A stretch of DNA of 64,000 nt from Paraburkholderia caffeinitolerans (GTDB lineage: Bacteria; Pseudomonadota; Gammaproteobacteria; Burkholderiales; Burkholderiaceae). The stretch covers positions 53,425-117,424 of the forward strand of contig NZ_CADIKL010000023.1 of the NCBI RefSeq assembly GCF_902859945.1, written 5' to 3'. Shown one piece after another: positions 8,671 to 17,871 of the stretch; position 1 is the stretch's first letter, and the number at the start of each line of letters is the position of its first letter. The notes beneath the pieces are model-generated. The model ran no database searches and was not told the DNA's origin. It worked only from the letters and a program-made list of their open reading frames with translations. Made by a program: the position numbers and the translations under genes.

Positions 8671-11600
8671 ATGGCAAGCCTCAACAAAGAATCGCTGACG
8701 ACTTCATTGCAATCGGTGCGCGCCGTGGCGCGCGCCCCGCGCACACGGCGCATCTTCACCGGCATCGCGATTTTTCTCGTGGTGTTCGGCCTGCTCGGCT
8801 TCTTCGCCGCGCCGCCGCTGATCCGCCACATTGCCGAACAACAGTTGAGCAAGCAGCTCGACCGGCCCGTCTCGATCGCGCACATCGGGCTCAATCCTTA
8901 CACGCTGCGGCTCGAAGCGGACCGCGTGCACATCGGCGAGCGCGGCGGCCAGGGCGACTTCTTCGACGTCGAAAAGCTCGTCGTGCAGGCGTCGTGGTCG
9001 TCGATCTTCCGCGCGGCGCCCATCGTCGACGAAGTGCGGCTCGACTCGCCGCGCGCGACCATCGTGCGGCTCGACGCGCAGCGCTTCAACTTCTCGGACC
9101 TCGTTGAGAAGTTCTCGAAGCCTTCCGAAAAGCCCAGCAGCAAGCCCGCGCAATTCGCGGTGTCGAACATCCACATCGAGAACGGCAAGATCACCTTCGA
9201 CGATCGGCTGCTCAACGAAAAGCATGTGATCGACCGCTGGTCGCTGGGCATTCCGTTCATCGCCACGCTGCCTTCGAAGACCGATATCTTCGTCCAGCCG
9301 ATGCTGCGCGCGCGCATCGACGGCGACAGCACGCTTGCCATCGACGGCAAGACCAAGCCGTTCGCCGCGTCGCGCGAGTCCGAGGTCGAACTGCGTCTCG
9401 CCGATCTCGATCTGCCCAAGCTGCTCACTTATGCGCCCACCAAGTTGCCGGTGACGCTCAAGAGCGGCAAGCTCTCCACCAACCTCAAGCTCGATTTCGT
9501 GATGTCGGGCGAGAAACCCACGCTGCGCGTTTCCGGAACGACCGACCTCAACGACATCGACGCCACCGACAACGCCAACGCGCCGCTGTTCGGCGCGCGC
9601 AGCCTGCATGTGGCGGCGGCGTCGCTCGAGCCGTTCAGCAACGTTTATCGCTTCGACACGATCCGCATCGACGCGCCCAAGGCCTGGATCGCGCGCGACA
9701 AGGCCGGCGTGCTCAGCGTCGAGAAGCTGGCGGGCGCACCGGCGGCGAAGGCCGAGGCAGCCAAGTCCAATGCCACGGCGCCGTCTCCCGGGAAGGGCGC
9801 CGCGAGCGCCGTCGCGGCGGTGCCGCCCGCGGCGTCGGGCGCCCAGGCCGAGTCCGCGGCAGAAACCAAGGCGCCGCCGCTCGATCTGTCGATTCGCCAG
9901 TTCGCGATCGTGGATGGCACGGTACATGTGCATGACGAAGCGGCGTCGAGGCCTGTGGAACTGGATCTCGACAACGTCACCACGACGCTCGCGAACTTCT
10001 CGACCGTCGCCAAGGCGCCCGCCGACTACACGCTCGCGTTCGGCGCGCCCGACGGCGGCACGGCGCAGGTCTCGGGCCGCTTTGGTCTCGCCGCGAAGAA
10101 CGCCGACGCGAAAGTCGTCCTGCACAACTTGACGCTGCCGCAAGTGCAGCCGTATCTCGACGGCGTGAGCGCCGCGCAGATCCTCGACGGCAAGCTGAGC
10201 CTCGACTCGACCATCAAGGCCGATTGGGCGCAAGAGCCGGCCGCCGTGAAGGTGGAGGCGAGCACGCTGAATCTGGAGGCGCTCAAGCTCGCCGCGCGCG
10301 GTTCGAAGGCGCCGATCGTGGCGCTCGCGAAGGGCACGGTGCAAGTAAGCGCGGTCGATCTCGCGGCGCGCACTGCGCAGATCGCGTCGGTGGATACGAG
10401 CGGTCTCGCCGTCAACGTCGAACGCAAGAAAGACGGCAAGATCGATCTACTGGAGCTTGCGCAAGGCCGCCAGGCCGCGCCTGAGCGCACGGCGATTCGC
10501 GCGGCGCAGAAGTCGGTGAAGGAAGGCCCGGCGTGGCGCTACAAGATCGATGCGCTGAACGTGAACGGCGGCTCGATCAACTTCACGGACAGCACGACGC
10601 CGCGCCCGGTCACGCTTGCCGTCGCGCCGCTCGACCTCAAGGTCCAGCAGATCAGCGACGACATGAAGCACGCGCTGCCCATCGACCTGAAGGCGACGAT
10701 CAACAAGAAGGGCACGCTCGCGCTCAGCGGCGACCTGAACCCTACGCCGCTCACGGCGAAGTTCAAGATCGACGCGAACCGGCTGGACGCCGCCGCGTTC
10801 GAGCCGTACTTCGGCAGCCAGCTCAACGCGGTGATCGCGAGCGCGCTGCTCAACATGAAGGGGCAGCTTGCCGTGGAGCAGGGCAAGGCGCTCAAGGCGA
10901 ACTATCGCGGCGACGCGGCGCTCGTGGACGTGCGCATGCTCGACAAGGCGACCTCCGACCCGTTCGCGGGCTGGCGTTCGCTCGCGCTCTCGAACCTGAA
11001 GGCGAGCTACGACGACGCGCGCGGCACCGACGTGGACGCGAGCCGCGTGACCTTCAGCGGCTTCTACGGGCGCGTGCTGCTCGACGCGCAAGGCAAGCTC
11101 AATCTCAAGGACGTGGTGGCGCACGAGAGCGGGCAGGCGCAGTCGCTCACGCGCGACACGAGCGGCCACGAGCCGGTGCCGCTGTCGCCCCAAGCGGCTA
11201 GCGCGCCCGTTGCTGCGGCTTCCGCGCCCGCGCCTGCTTCCGCGCCGGCGACGGTCACCGCCGCGCAGCCGCCGAAGCATCCCGTGCGCCTGCATTTCGG
11301 CGAGCTCGTGCTGCAAAACGGCCGCGTGACTTATACCGACAACTTCATCAAGCCGAACTACAGCGCCAACCTCGTGCAGATCCAGGGCACGGTGGGCGCG
11401 TTCGGCACCGAGTCGACCACCTCCGCGCCCGTCGACGTGTCGGCCAAGCTCGCGGCGAACGGGCCGATCGCCATCAAGGGCTCGGTGAATCCGCTCATCG
11501 CGAAGCCGGCGCTCGACATCACCGCGAGCGCGCACGACATCGAGCTCACCAATCTCACGCCGTATTCGGCCAAGTACGCGGGTTATCCGATCACGAAGGG

Positions 11601-12471
11601 CAAGCTCAACGTCGACCTGCACTACCAGCTCGCGAACGACCAGCTCTCGGCCAACAACCATATCTTCATCGACCAGCTCACGTTCGGCGATCACGTCGAG
11701 AACGACACCGCCACCAAGCTGCCCGTGCGTCTCGCGATTTCGCTGCTCAAGAACCGGCGCGGCGAGATCGACGTGAACATTCCGGTGTCGGGCTCGCTTT
11801 CGAACCCCGAGTTCAGCCTTGGCGGCCTGATCTGGAAGGCGGTGCTCAACCTGATCGCGAAGGCCGTGACCGCGCCGTTCACGCTGCTCGCGAACGCGTT
11901 CGGCGGCGGCGGAGAGGAGCTCGGCTACGTGGAGTTCCCGGCAGGCTCGGCCGAGCTCTCCGACGCCGACAACAAGAAGCTCGACACGATTGCGAAGGCG
12001 CTCGACGACAAGCCGTCGATCAAGATCGACCTGATCGGCCGCGTGGACCCGGCCGTGGACACGCCCGCGCTGCGCGAGAAGTATGTGGACCGCCTCGTGC
12101 GCAGGCAGAAGGTGAAGGACACCGTAGGCAATGGCGAGAGCGTGGATATCTCGCAGGTGCAGGTCGATCCGAAGGAGTACGAGAAGTACCTCACGAAGGC
12201 CTATAAAGATGCCGACTTCAAGAAGCCGCGCAACATGGTGGGCCTCACGAAGACGCTGCCCGTCGACGACATGAAGCAGGCGCTCGCCGATCACGCGCCC
12301 GTGGACGACGCCACGCTGCGCGATCTGGCGCAACGGCGCGCGCAGGCTGTGCAGCAGTACTTCGAAGGCAAGGTCGACTCGAGCCGCGTGTTCGTGGTGG
12401 CGCCCAAGCTCGACGCGAAGGGCATCGACGACAAGGGCGCGACCACGCGCGTGGACTTCGGGCTTAAATGA
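8671..12471 (+). CDS. DUF748 (AsmA-like) envelope protein
   Basis: The ATG at 8671 gives 1266 residues with one N-terminal membrane helix (IFTGIAIFLVVFGLLGFFAA) and a long periplasmic part. The frame extends further upstream, but the Arg-rich residues there do not look like real protein. The family is AsmA-like: repeated beta-rich units with VxNIHIENGKITFDD, IRQFAIVDGTVHVHDE and LHFGELVLQNGRVTYTDNF. Two Ala/Pro/Lys-rich linkers lie near residues 365-405 and 845-875. A C-terminal part (VEFPAGSAELSDADNKKLDTIAKAL) resembles an OmpA-type end. Proteins of this group are proposed to bridge the inner and outer membranes and affect lipid transport or envelope integrity; that is inference from the family. 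A terminator follows the stop codon. Confidence 0.85.
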   Translation: MASLNKESLTTSLQSVRAVARAPRTRRIFTGIAIFLVVFGLLGFFAAPPLIRHIAEQQLSKQLDRPVSIAHIGLNPYTLRLEADRVHIGERGGQGDFFDVEKLVVQASWSSIFRAAPIVDEVRLDSPRATIVRLDAQRFNFSDLVEKFSKPSEKPSSKPAQFAVSNIHIENGKITFDDRLLNEKHVIDRWSLGIPFIATLPSKTDIFVQPMLRARIDGDSTLAIDGKTKPFAASRESEVELRLADLDLPKLLTYAPTKLPVTLKSGKLSTNLKLDFVMSGEKPTLRVSGTTDLNDIDATDNANAPLFGARSLHVAAASLEPFSNVYRFDTIRIDAPKAWIARDKAGVLSVEKLAGAPAAKAEAAKSNATAPSPGKGAASAVAAVPPAASGAQAESAAETKAPPLDLSIRQFAIVDGTVHVHDEAASRPVELDLDNVTTTLANFSTVAKAPADYTLAFGAPDGGTAQVSGRFGLAAKNADAKVVLHNLTLPQVQPYLDGVSAAQILDGKLSLDSTIKADWAQEPAAVKVEASTLNLEALKLAARGSKAPIVALAKGTVQVSAVDLAARTAQIASVDTSGLAVNVERKKDGKIDLLELAQGRQAAPERTAIRAAQKSVKEGPAWRYKIDALNVNGGSINFTDSTTPRPVTLAVAPLDLKVQQISDDMKHALPIDLKATINKKGTLALSGDLNPTPLTAKFKIDANRLDAAAFEPYFGSQLNAVIASALLNMKGQLAVEQGKALKANYRGDAALVDVRMLDKATSDPFAGWRSLALSNLKASYDDARGTDVDASRVTFSGFYGRVLLDAQGKLNLKDVVAHESGQAQSLTRDTSGHEPVPLSPQAASAPVAAASAPAPASAPATVTAAQPPKHPVRLHFGELVLQNGRVTYTDNFIKPNYSANLVQIQGTVGAFGTESTTSAPVDVSAKLAANGPIAIKGSVNPLIAKPALDITASAHDIELTNLTPYSAKYAGYPITKGKLNVDLHYQLANDQLSANNHIFIDQLTFGDHVENDTATKLPVRLAISLLKNRRGEIDVNIPVSGSLSNPEFSLGGLIWKAVLNLIAKAVTAPFTLLANAFGGGGEELGYVEFPAGSAELSDADNKKLDTIAKALDDKPSIKIDLIGRVDPAVDTPALREKYVDRLVRRQKVKDTVGNGESVDISQVQVDPKEYEKYLTKAYKDADFKKPRNMVGLTKTLPVDDMKQALADHAPVDDATLRDLAQRRAQAVQQYFEGKVDSSRVFVVAPKLDAKGIDDKGATTRVDFGLK

Positions 12472-12477
12472 CGGTGC

Positions 12478-12513
12478 GCATGCGGGGCCTGGTTTCCAGC
12501 CCCGCATGCTTTT
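12478..12513 (+). terminator. rho-independent terminator after the DUF748 gene
   Basis: GCATGCGGGGC pairs with GCCCCGCATGC, extended by TGG/CCA around one bulged C, with a three-base TTT loop and followed by TTTT at 12510-12513. It begins 6 nt after the DUF748 stop. On the minus strand it is also preceded by AAAA, so it may stop the convergent mocR transcript too. Confidence 0.85.
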
Positions 12514-12527
12514 CACGCCGCAGGTTT

Positions 12528-14039
12528 TTACGCCACGCGTTCTCGCGCACCCTTCGCCCCGAACGCATGCTCTTCGATCACGCGCGCGAGTGTGGTGAAC
12601 GCCGGCGCGATGTTCTCGTGCGCAACGCACGCATAACCCGTTAGCAATCCTTTGCGTTGCTGCTTGCCCAGGTAATACGACGCCAGCGGCCGCACGATCA
12701 CGCCTGCCTCATACGAGGCCGCGGTCACCATGCGGTCGTCGCAATGCTCGGGCAGACCCAGCACGAAGTGCAGGCCCGCTTCGTCGCCCATGACGGGCAG
12801 CGCGTCGCCGAAGCGTTGCGTCACGGCGTCGATCAGCAGTTGCCGCCGTTCGCCGTAGAGCGTGCGCATGCGGCGCACGTGCGAGGTGAGATAGCCGTCC
12901 AGGATGAACTCGGCGAGCACGGCTTGCTGGATCAACTGGCCTTCGCGATAGAGCTCCGACACGCCGGTGCGGAACACCTCCACGAGCCGCTCGGGCACGA
13001 CCATATAGCCCACGCGCAAGCCCGGAAACAGCAGCTTGCCGAGGCTGCCCACATAGATCACCCGGTCCGAGTCGTCGAGCCCTTGCAGCGAGGCGAGCGG
13101 GCGGCTGCCGTAGCGGAACTCGCTGTCGTAGTCGTCCTCGATGATCCACACCTTGTGCTGGCGCGCGTATTCGAGCAGCGTGCGGCGGCGCGCGAGGCTC
13201 ATCACCATGCCGAGCGGGTACTGGTGCGAAGGCGTGACGAGCGCGATACGCGGCGGATGGCGCAGGTCCGACTCGCGCGGATTGAGCCCTTCGCCGTCCA
13301 CCGGAATGGGCGCGAGCTTGATGCCGGAGGCTTGCAGCACGCTGCGCGCGCCCCAATAGCAGGGTTCCTCCACCCACGCGCGGTCGCCGACGTCGGCAAG
13401 CAGACGTACCGCAAGATCAATCGACTGATGAATGCCGGTCGTGATGATGATCTGATCGGGTGTGCAGCGCACCGAGCGCGCCACGCGCAAATAGTCGGAG
13501 AGCGCGCGGCGCAAGGGCCGATAGCCGCCGCCCGGCGCATAGGTGAGCAGTTCGGGATTCACCGATTTCCACAGCCGCGATTGCAGGCGGCTCCAGGTGC
13601 GCGAAGGAAACTCGGCTACGTCCGGCACGCCAGGCATGAACGCGCCCCATTGCCGGGCGGAAACGCCGGCCTCGTCGATGAGGCGTTGCCCGCGCATCGA
13701 CATGTCGCCGCGCGGGCTGGGCTCGGGCACGGCGCGGGTCGCTGCGTTCGGGCGCGCGCCCACGGCGGCCGAGTCGGGGCGCGTGTCCGCGACATAGGTG
13801 CCGCTGCCGGTGCTCGAGAGCACGTAGCCTTCCGCGCTCAACTGGTCGTAGACGTGCAGTACCGTGTTGCGCGCGATACCGAGGTCGCCCGCGAGCAGGC
13901 GCGAACTGGGCAGCTTCGTGCCGGGTGCGAGCTGGCCGCTCAGGATGGCTTGCTGCGTGAGTTGCAGCAACTGACGGTAGACAGGCTCCGCCGAGGCCTT
14001 GTCGAGTTGGGCGGCGAGCCAGTCGGACAGGATGACCAT
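12528..14039 (-). CDS. MocR-family regulator (GntR HTH + aminotransferase fold)
   Basis: The ATG at 14039 (MVILSDWLAAQL) gives 503 residues; an in-frame ATG at 14078 would add MEPFHYYRWNHFA and overlap the operator repeats, so it is less likely. Residues about 1-90 form a GntR winged helix (KLPSSRLLAGDLGIARNTV, STGSGTYVAD). The rest is a fold-type I aminotransferase domain (YAPGGGYRPLRRAL, IIEDDYDSEFRYG, VIYVGSLGKLLFPGLRVGYM; the SLGK lysine would bind PLP). MocR proteins such as PdxR and GabR sense PLP or PLP-amine adducts and usually control a neighbouring divergent gene. Here that is a polyamine-type ABC importer, which suggests an amine or omega-amino acid signal (inference). The PLP lysine is present. 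Confidence 0.9.
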   Translation of the reverse strand: MVILSDWLAAQLDKASAEPVYRQLLQLTQQAILSGQLAPGTKLPSSRLLAGDLGIARNTVLHVYDQLSAEGYVLSSTGSGTYVADTRPDSAAVGARPNAATRAVPEPSPRGDMSMRGQRLIDEAGVSARQWGAFMPGVPDVAEFPSRTWSRLQSRLWKSVNPELLTYAPGGGYRPLRRALSDYLRVARSVRCTPDQIIITTGIHQSIDLAVRLLADVGDRAWVEEPCYWGARSVLQASGIKLAPIPVDGEGLNPRESDLRHPPRIALVTPSHQYPLGMVMSLARRRTLLEYARQHKVWIIEDDYDSEFRYGSRPLASLQGLDDSDRVIYVGSLGKLLFPGLRVGYMVVPERLVEVFRTGVSELYREGQLIQQAVLAEFILDGYLTSHVRRMRTLYGERRQLLIDAVTQRFGDALPVMGDEAGLHFVLGLPEHCDDRMVTAASYEAGVIVRPLASYYLGKQQRKGLLTGYACVAHENIAPAFTTLARVIEEHAFGAKGARERVA

Positions 14040-14045
14040 GGCAAA

Positions 14046-14089
14046 GTGGTTCCATCGATAATAATGAAATGGCTCCATTCAATAGAGCC
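14046..14089. promoter_or_regulatory. probable MocR operator repeats
   Basis: Two direct repeats, GTGGTTCCAT (14046-14055) and ATGGCTCCAT (14069-14078), start 23 bp apart, about two helical turns, directly upstream of mocR. An inverted repeat GGCTC-N9-GAGCC (14071-14089) overlaps the second. MocR/GntR regulators commonly bind spaced direct repeats. The 185-bp region up to the ABC transporter gene also holds TATAGT at 14099-14104, a possible -10 element for the rightward operon. Confidence 0.5.
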
Positions 14090-14224
14090 GGGAGCGTCTA
14101 TAGTAATCCGCACGTTAGATTCGGTTAAGTTCTATGTGAGAATCAATTTAGCCGCGCCGGATCTGACCAAGAAATAAAACGCAGCAAGAATCTGCATGGA
14201 ACGCAGCCAGTAGGAGACAGAACG

Positions 14225-15316
14225 ATGAAGACATCGGAGGCGATCGTCAGCTTTCGGGGCGTGCGCAAGACGTACGACGGCGAAACACTGGTGGTCAAGC
14301 AGCTCGATCTGGACATTTACCACGGCGAGTTTTTGACGCTGCTCGGGCCGTCCGGCTCCGGCAAGACCACCTGCCTGATGATGCTGGCGGGCTTCGAATT
14401 CCCCACCGGCGGTGAGATTCGCCTCGACGGCAAGCTGCTCAACAACGTGCCGCCGCACAAGCGCGACATCGGCATGGTGTTTCAGAACTACGCGCTGTTT
14501 CCGCACATGACCGTTGAGCAGAACGTGGCGTATCCGCTCGGCGTGCGCAAGGTGCCCACGGCTGAGCGCGCCGCGCGCGTGAACGACGCGCTCAAGATGG
14601 TGCGCATGGAAGGCTTCGCCAAGCGCTATCCCGCCCAGCTCTCTGGCGGCCAGCAGCAGCGCATCGCACTTGCCCGCGCGCTCGTGTTCCAGCCGAAGCT
14701 CGTGCTCATGGACGAGCCGCTCGGCGCGCTCGACAAGCAACTGCGCGAACATATGCAGTACGAACTGAAGTCGCTGCACGAAAAGCTCGGCGTCACGTTC
14801 GTCTATGTCACGCACGACCAGGGCGAGGCGCTCACCATGTCCGACCGCGTGGCGGTGTTCGACAAGGGCATCGTGCAGCAGCTCGACACCGTGGACCGCC
14901 TCTATGAGTCGCCGTGCAATGAGTTCGTGGCGAACTTCATCGGCGACAGCAACCGGCTGCGCGGCAAGATCGCGGCGGTGGACGGCGAATTCTGCGAAAT
15001 CCATCTCGCCGACGGCACGCGCCTCAAAGGCCGCAATGTGGCGGGCGCGCAGGCCGGCGCGGACGCGGTCGCCTGCATCCGGCCCGAGCGCATGAAGCTC
15101 GCGTCCCGCGCTGGCGGCAACGGCTCGAACGCGCTCGCGGGCGAGGCGCGCAGCCTCATCTATTTCGGCGACCACGTGCGCATGCGCTGCGGTCTGCCTC
15201 ACCAGGACGAGTGCTTTGTGAAGGTGCCGCTCGGCACCGAGGCACTCGAAGCCTTCGCGCCCGGCCAGCCGGTCGCGCTCGAGTTCGCGCCGGAGCATCT
15301 GCGCATCTTCGCGTGA
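14225..15316 (+). CDS. ABC importer ATPase, polyamine (PotA) type
   Basis: Cytoplasmic ATPase of an importer with 363 residues. Walker A is GPSGSGKTT, the Q-loop is in FQNYALFPHMTV, the signature is LSGGQQQR, Walker B with D-loop is LVLMDEPLGALDKQ, and the switch His is in YVTHDQGEA. A C-terminal TOBE-like domain (about 240-363; NRLRGKI, CIRPERMKL, LEFAPEHLRIF) is typical of the PotA/MalK branch. A good ribosome site (AGGAGACAG) precedes the ATG. It is the first gene of a four-gene unit: ATPase, binding protein, permease, permease. It is divergent from the mocR gene and probably controlled by it. Substrate is inferred as a polyamine or related amine; it is not shown by the sequence. Confidence 0.9.
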   Translation: MKTSEAIVSFRGVRKTYDGETLVVKQLDLDIYHGEFLTLLGPSGSGKTTCLMMLAGFEFPTGGEIRLDGKLLNNVPPHKRDIGMVFQNYALFPHMTVEQNVAYPLGVRKVPTAERAARVNDALKMVRMEGFAKRYPAQLSGGQQQRIALARALVFQPKLVLMDEPLGALDKQLREHMQYELKSLHEKLGVTFVYVTHDQGEALTMSDRVAVFDKGIVQQLDTVDRLYESPCNEFVANFIGDSNRLRGKIAAVDGEFCEIHLADGTRLKGRNVAGAQAGADAVACIRPERMKLASRAGGNGSNALAGEARSLIYFGDHVRMRCGLPHQDECFVKVPLGTEALEAFAPGQPVALEFAPEHLRIFA

Positions 15317-15385
15317 ACTGAAGCACCGTAGCGCCGAAGCGCGCGAAAACAAACCATCCAGGATCCAGGAGAAGGGGACTACACC

Positions 15386-16429
15386 ATGAAGCAAATCGGC
15401 AATTTGCGCGTTGCAGCGGCTGCGGCCGCGTTCGCACTTTCGTGTGGCGTGACGCACGCCGCGGAACTCACGGTCGTGAACTTCGGCGGCGCGAACGGCG
15501 ACGCGCAGAAGGCGGCCTTCAACGGCCCGTTCCAGACTGAGAGCGGCAACAAGGTCACGGTGGTCGAGTACAACGGCGAGCAGGCCAAGGTCAAGGCCAT
15601 GGTCGAGGCGAAGCACGTGAACTGGGACGTGGTCGAAGTGGAGACCGGCGATATCGCGCGCGGCTGCGACGAAGGTCTCTATGAGAAGCTCGACTGGTCG
15701 AAGCTCGGCAACAAGGCCGATTATCTGAAGGCGGCGGTGCAGCCGTGCGGCGCGGGTTTTTTCGTGTGGTCCACGGCGCTCGCCTATAACGCCGACAAGC
15801 TGAAGGCGGCGCCCACGAGCTGGGCCGACTTCTGGGATGTGAAGAAATTCCCGGGCAAGCGCGGCATGCGCAAGGGCGCGCGCTACAACATGGAGTTCGC
15901 GCTGATGGCCGACGGCGTTGCGCCGCAAGACGTCTACAAGGTGCTCGCAACGAAGGCGGGCCAGGACCGCGCGTTCAAGAAGCTCGACGAACTCAAGCCG
16001 AACATCCAGTGGTGGGAAGCAGGCGCGCAGCCGCCGCAGTTCCTCGTGGCGGGCGACGTGGTGATGTCGACGGCCTATAACGGCCGCATCGATGCCGCGC
16101 AGCGCGAAGGCAAGAACCTCAAGGTCGTGTGGAACGGCAGCATTTACGACCTCGATTACTGGGCGATTCCGAAGGGCTCGCCGAACAAGGCGCAGGCCCT
16201 GCAGTACATCGCGTACACGCTCTCGTCGAAGCCGCAGCAAGAGTACGCGAAGCACATCGCCTACGGTCCGGTGAACGCAGCGGCGATTAAGGCGCTCGAC
16301 GAGAAGACGCTCGAGAACCTGCCGAATTCGCCGAAGAACGGCAAGACCGCGATCCAGGAGAACCTCACGTTCTGGACCGATCACGGCGACGAGCTCGAGC
16401 AGCGCTTCGGTTCGTGGGCCGCGAAGTAA
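15386..16429 (+). CDS. periplasmic binding protein, PotD/SBP_bac_8 type
   Basis: The 347 residues start with a Sec signal peptide, cleaved after GVTHA. The mature start AELTVVNFGGANGDAQKAAF and the motifs YNGEQAKVKAMVEA, ALAYNADKLKAAPTSWADFWD, FLVAGDVVMSTAYNGR and YDLDYWAIPKGSPNK are those of PotD-like polyamine-binding proteins. It should deliver the ligand to the two permeases encoded downstream. An excellent ribosome site (AGGAGAAGGGG) precedes the ATG, 69 bp after the ATPase stop. Ligand specificity cannot be read here; the neighbouring MocR regulator hints at an amine or omega-amino acid. Confidence 0.88.
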   Translation: MKQIGNLRVAAAAAAFALSCGVTHAAELTVVNFGGANGDAQKAAFNGPFQTESGNKVTVVEYNGEQAKVKAMVEAKHVNWDVVEVETGDIARGCDEGLYEKLDWSKLGNKADYLKAAVQPCGAGFFVWSTALAYNADKLKAAPTSWADFWDVKKFPGKRGMRKGARYNMEFALMADGVAPQDVYKVLATKAGQDRAFKKLDELKPNIQWWEAGAQPPQFLVAGDVVMSTAYNGRIDAAQREGKNLKVVWNGSIYDLDYWAIPKGSPNKAQALQYIAYTLSSKPQQEYAKHIAYGPVNAAAIKALDEKTLENLPNSPKNGKTAIQENLTFWTDHGDELEQRFGSWAAK

Positions 16430-16537
16430 GCCGCGACGATGCGATAACGGAGGAAGGCCGCATGCGCCGCCACGGGGCGGCGCATGCGGTATGGCGCCTC
16501 GGGGCAAGCGCTCCCGGGGCGACTGCAGGAGACTGAG

Positions 16538-17857
16538 TTGACATCAACGACAACCGCGAAACACGCAGCCGATCAACCTCGCAACGGCGGAGGCAACAGC
16601 GCAGCAGACGCAAGCGAGTCGGTTGCGCGCCTGAAGCGCGAACTGCGCCTCGCGCAGGCCAAAAAGCGCACGATGGCGCTCTTGCTGATTGCGCCGCTGG
16701 CGATCTTTTTGCTGCTGATTTTCGTTGTGCCGATCGCGGCGCTGCTCACGCGCGCCGTGCAGAATCCCGAGGTGGCGACCGCGCTGCCGCATACCGTGGC
16801 GGCGCTGAGCAGCTGGGACCGCAAGAGCGCGCCGCCCGACGCGGCCTACGCGGCACTCGCGCAAGACCTCACCGCGGTGCAGGATGGCGACGCCATGGGC
16901 GCGCTCGCCCGCCGCCTGAACGTGGAGATCGCGGGCTACCGCTCGCTCGTGGCGAAGACCGCGCGCGCGATGCCGCTCGCCGACGACGACGGCCACCCGC
17001 TCAAGCTGACGCCCGCGCAAACGCGCGCCAAAATCGTCGAGCTCGACGACCGCTGGAACGACGTGACGTACTGGCAGGCCATCGCGAAGAACAGCGGCCG
17101 CTACTCGCCGTTCTATCTGCTCGCCTCGCTCGATCACAAGCAGGACGCGTTCGGCAGCATCATTTCCGCCGACCCCGACCAGCAGATCTATCTCGCCGTG
17201 TTCGGCCGCACCTTCGTGATCAGCGTGTTCGTGACGCTGTTCGCGCTTGCGCTCGGCTATCCGCTCGCGTACTGGATTTCGACGCTTCCTGAGCGCCGCG
17301 CCAATCTCGTGATGATCCTCGTGTTGATTCCGTTCTGGACGTCGATTCTCGTGCGCGTGGCCGCGTGGATCGTCATTCTGCAGAGCGAAGGATTAGTCAA
17401 CAAGGCGCTGATCGGCACGGGCATCATTTCCACGCCGCTCACGCTACTCTTCAACCGCGTGGGCGTGTACATCTCCATGACGCACATTCTGCTGCCGTTC
17501 ATGGTGCTGCCGCTCTATAGCGTGATGAAGTCGATTCCGCCCACCTACCAGCGCGCGGCGGTCTCGCTCGGCAGCCATCCGTTCGCGGCTTTCTGGCGCG
17601 TGTACGTGCCGCAGACGTATCCGGGCATCGGCGCGGGCGTGCTGCTCGTCTTCATCCTCTCGATCGGCTACTACATCACCCCCGCGCTGCTCGGCGGACC
17701 CGCCGACCAGATGGTGAGCTACTACGTGGCGTACTTCACGAACGTGTCGATCAACTGGGGCATGGCGTGCTCGCTCGGCGCGCTCCTGCTCGCGGCGACC
17801 ACCGTGCTGTACTTCGTCTACGGGCGCTTCACGCGCACGCAACTGAGCCTCGGCTAA
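16538..17857 (+). CDS. ABC importer permease 1 (PotB type) with long periplasmic insert
   Basis: The TTG at 16538, preceded by CAGGAGAC, gives 439 residues; the frame extends upstream to 16484 but has no ribosome site there. A Ser/Asn-rich cytoplasmic start is followed by TM1 (MALLLIAPLAIFLLLIFVVP). Then comes an insert of about 140 residues before TM2 (FVISVFVTLFALALGYPLAYW); ordinary PotB has a far shorter loop. The transporter EAA-like segment is YQRAAVSLGSHPFAAFWRVYVPQ, where it contacts the ATPase. The gene ends 14 nt before permease 2. The insert has AxxYAALAQDLTAVQDGD and helical character and may contact the binding protein (inference). Confidence 0.88.
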   Translation: MTSTTTAKHAADQPRNGGGNSAADASESVARLKRELRLAQAKKRTMALLLIAPLAIFLLLIFVVPIAALLTRAVQNPEVATALPHTVAALSSWDRKSAPPDAAYAALAQDLTAVQDGDAMGALARRLNVEIAGYRSLVAKTARAMPLADDDGHPLKLTPAQTRAKIVELDDRWNDVTYWQAIAKNSGRYSPFYLLASLDHKQDAFGSIISADPDQQIYLAVFGRTFVISVFVTLFALALGYPLAYWISTLPERRANLVMILVLIPFWTSILVRVAAWIVILQSEGLVNKALIGTGIISTPLTLLFNRVGVYISMTHILLPFMVLPLYSVMKSIPPTYQRAAVSLGSHPFAAFWRVYVPQTYPGIGAGVLLVFILSIGYYITPALLGGPADQMVSYYVAYFTNVSINWGMACSLGALLLAATTVLYFVYGRFTRTQLSLG

Positions 17858-17871
17858 CGGAGGCCACCGAC

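Noticed and set aside
8704..12630. Two very long minus-strand open frames opposite the DUF748 gene (up to 727 residues)
   Set aside because: They are shadows of the plus-strand gene caused by G/C-rich third positions; composition is Arg/His/Val-rich with no domain, start site or signal.
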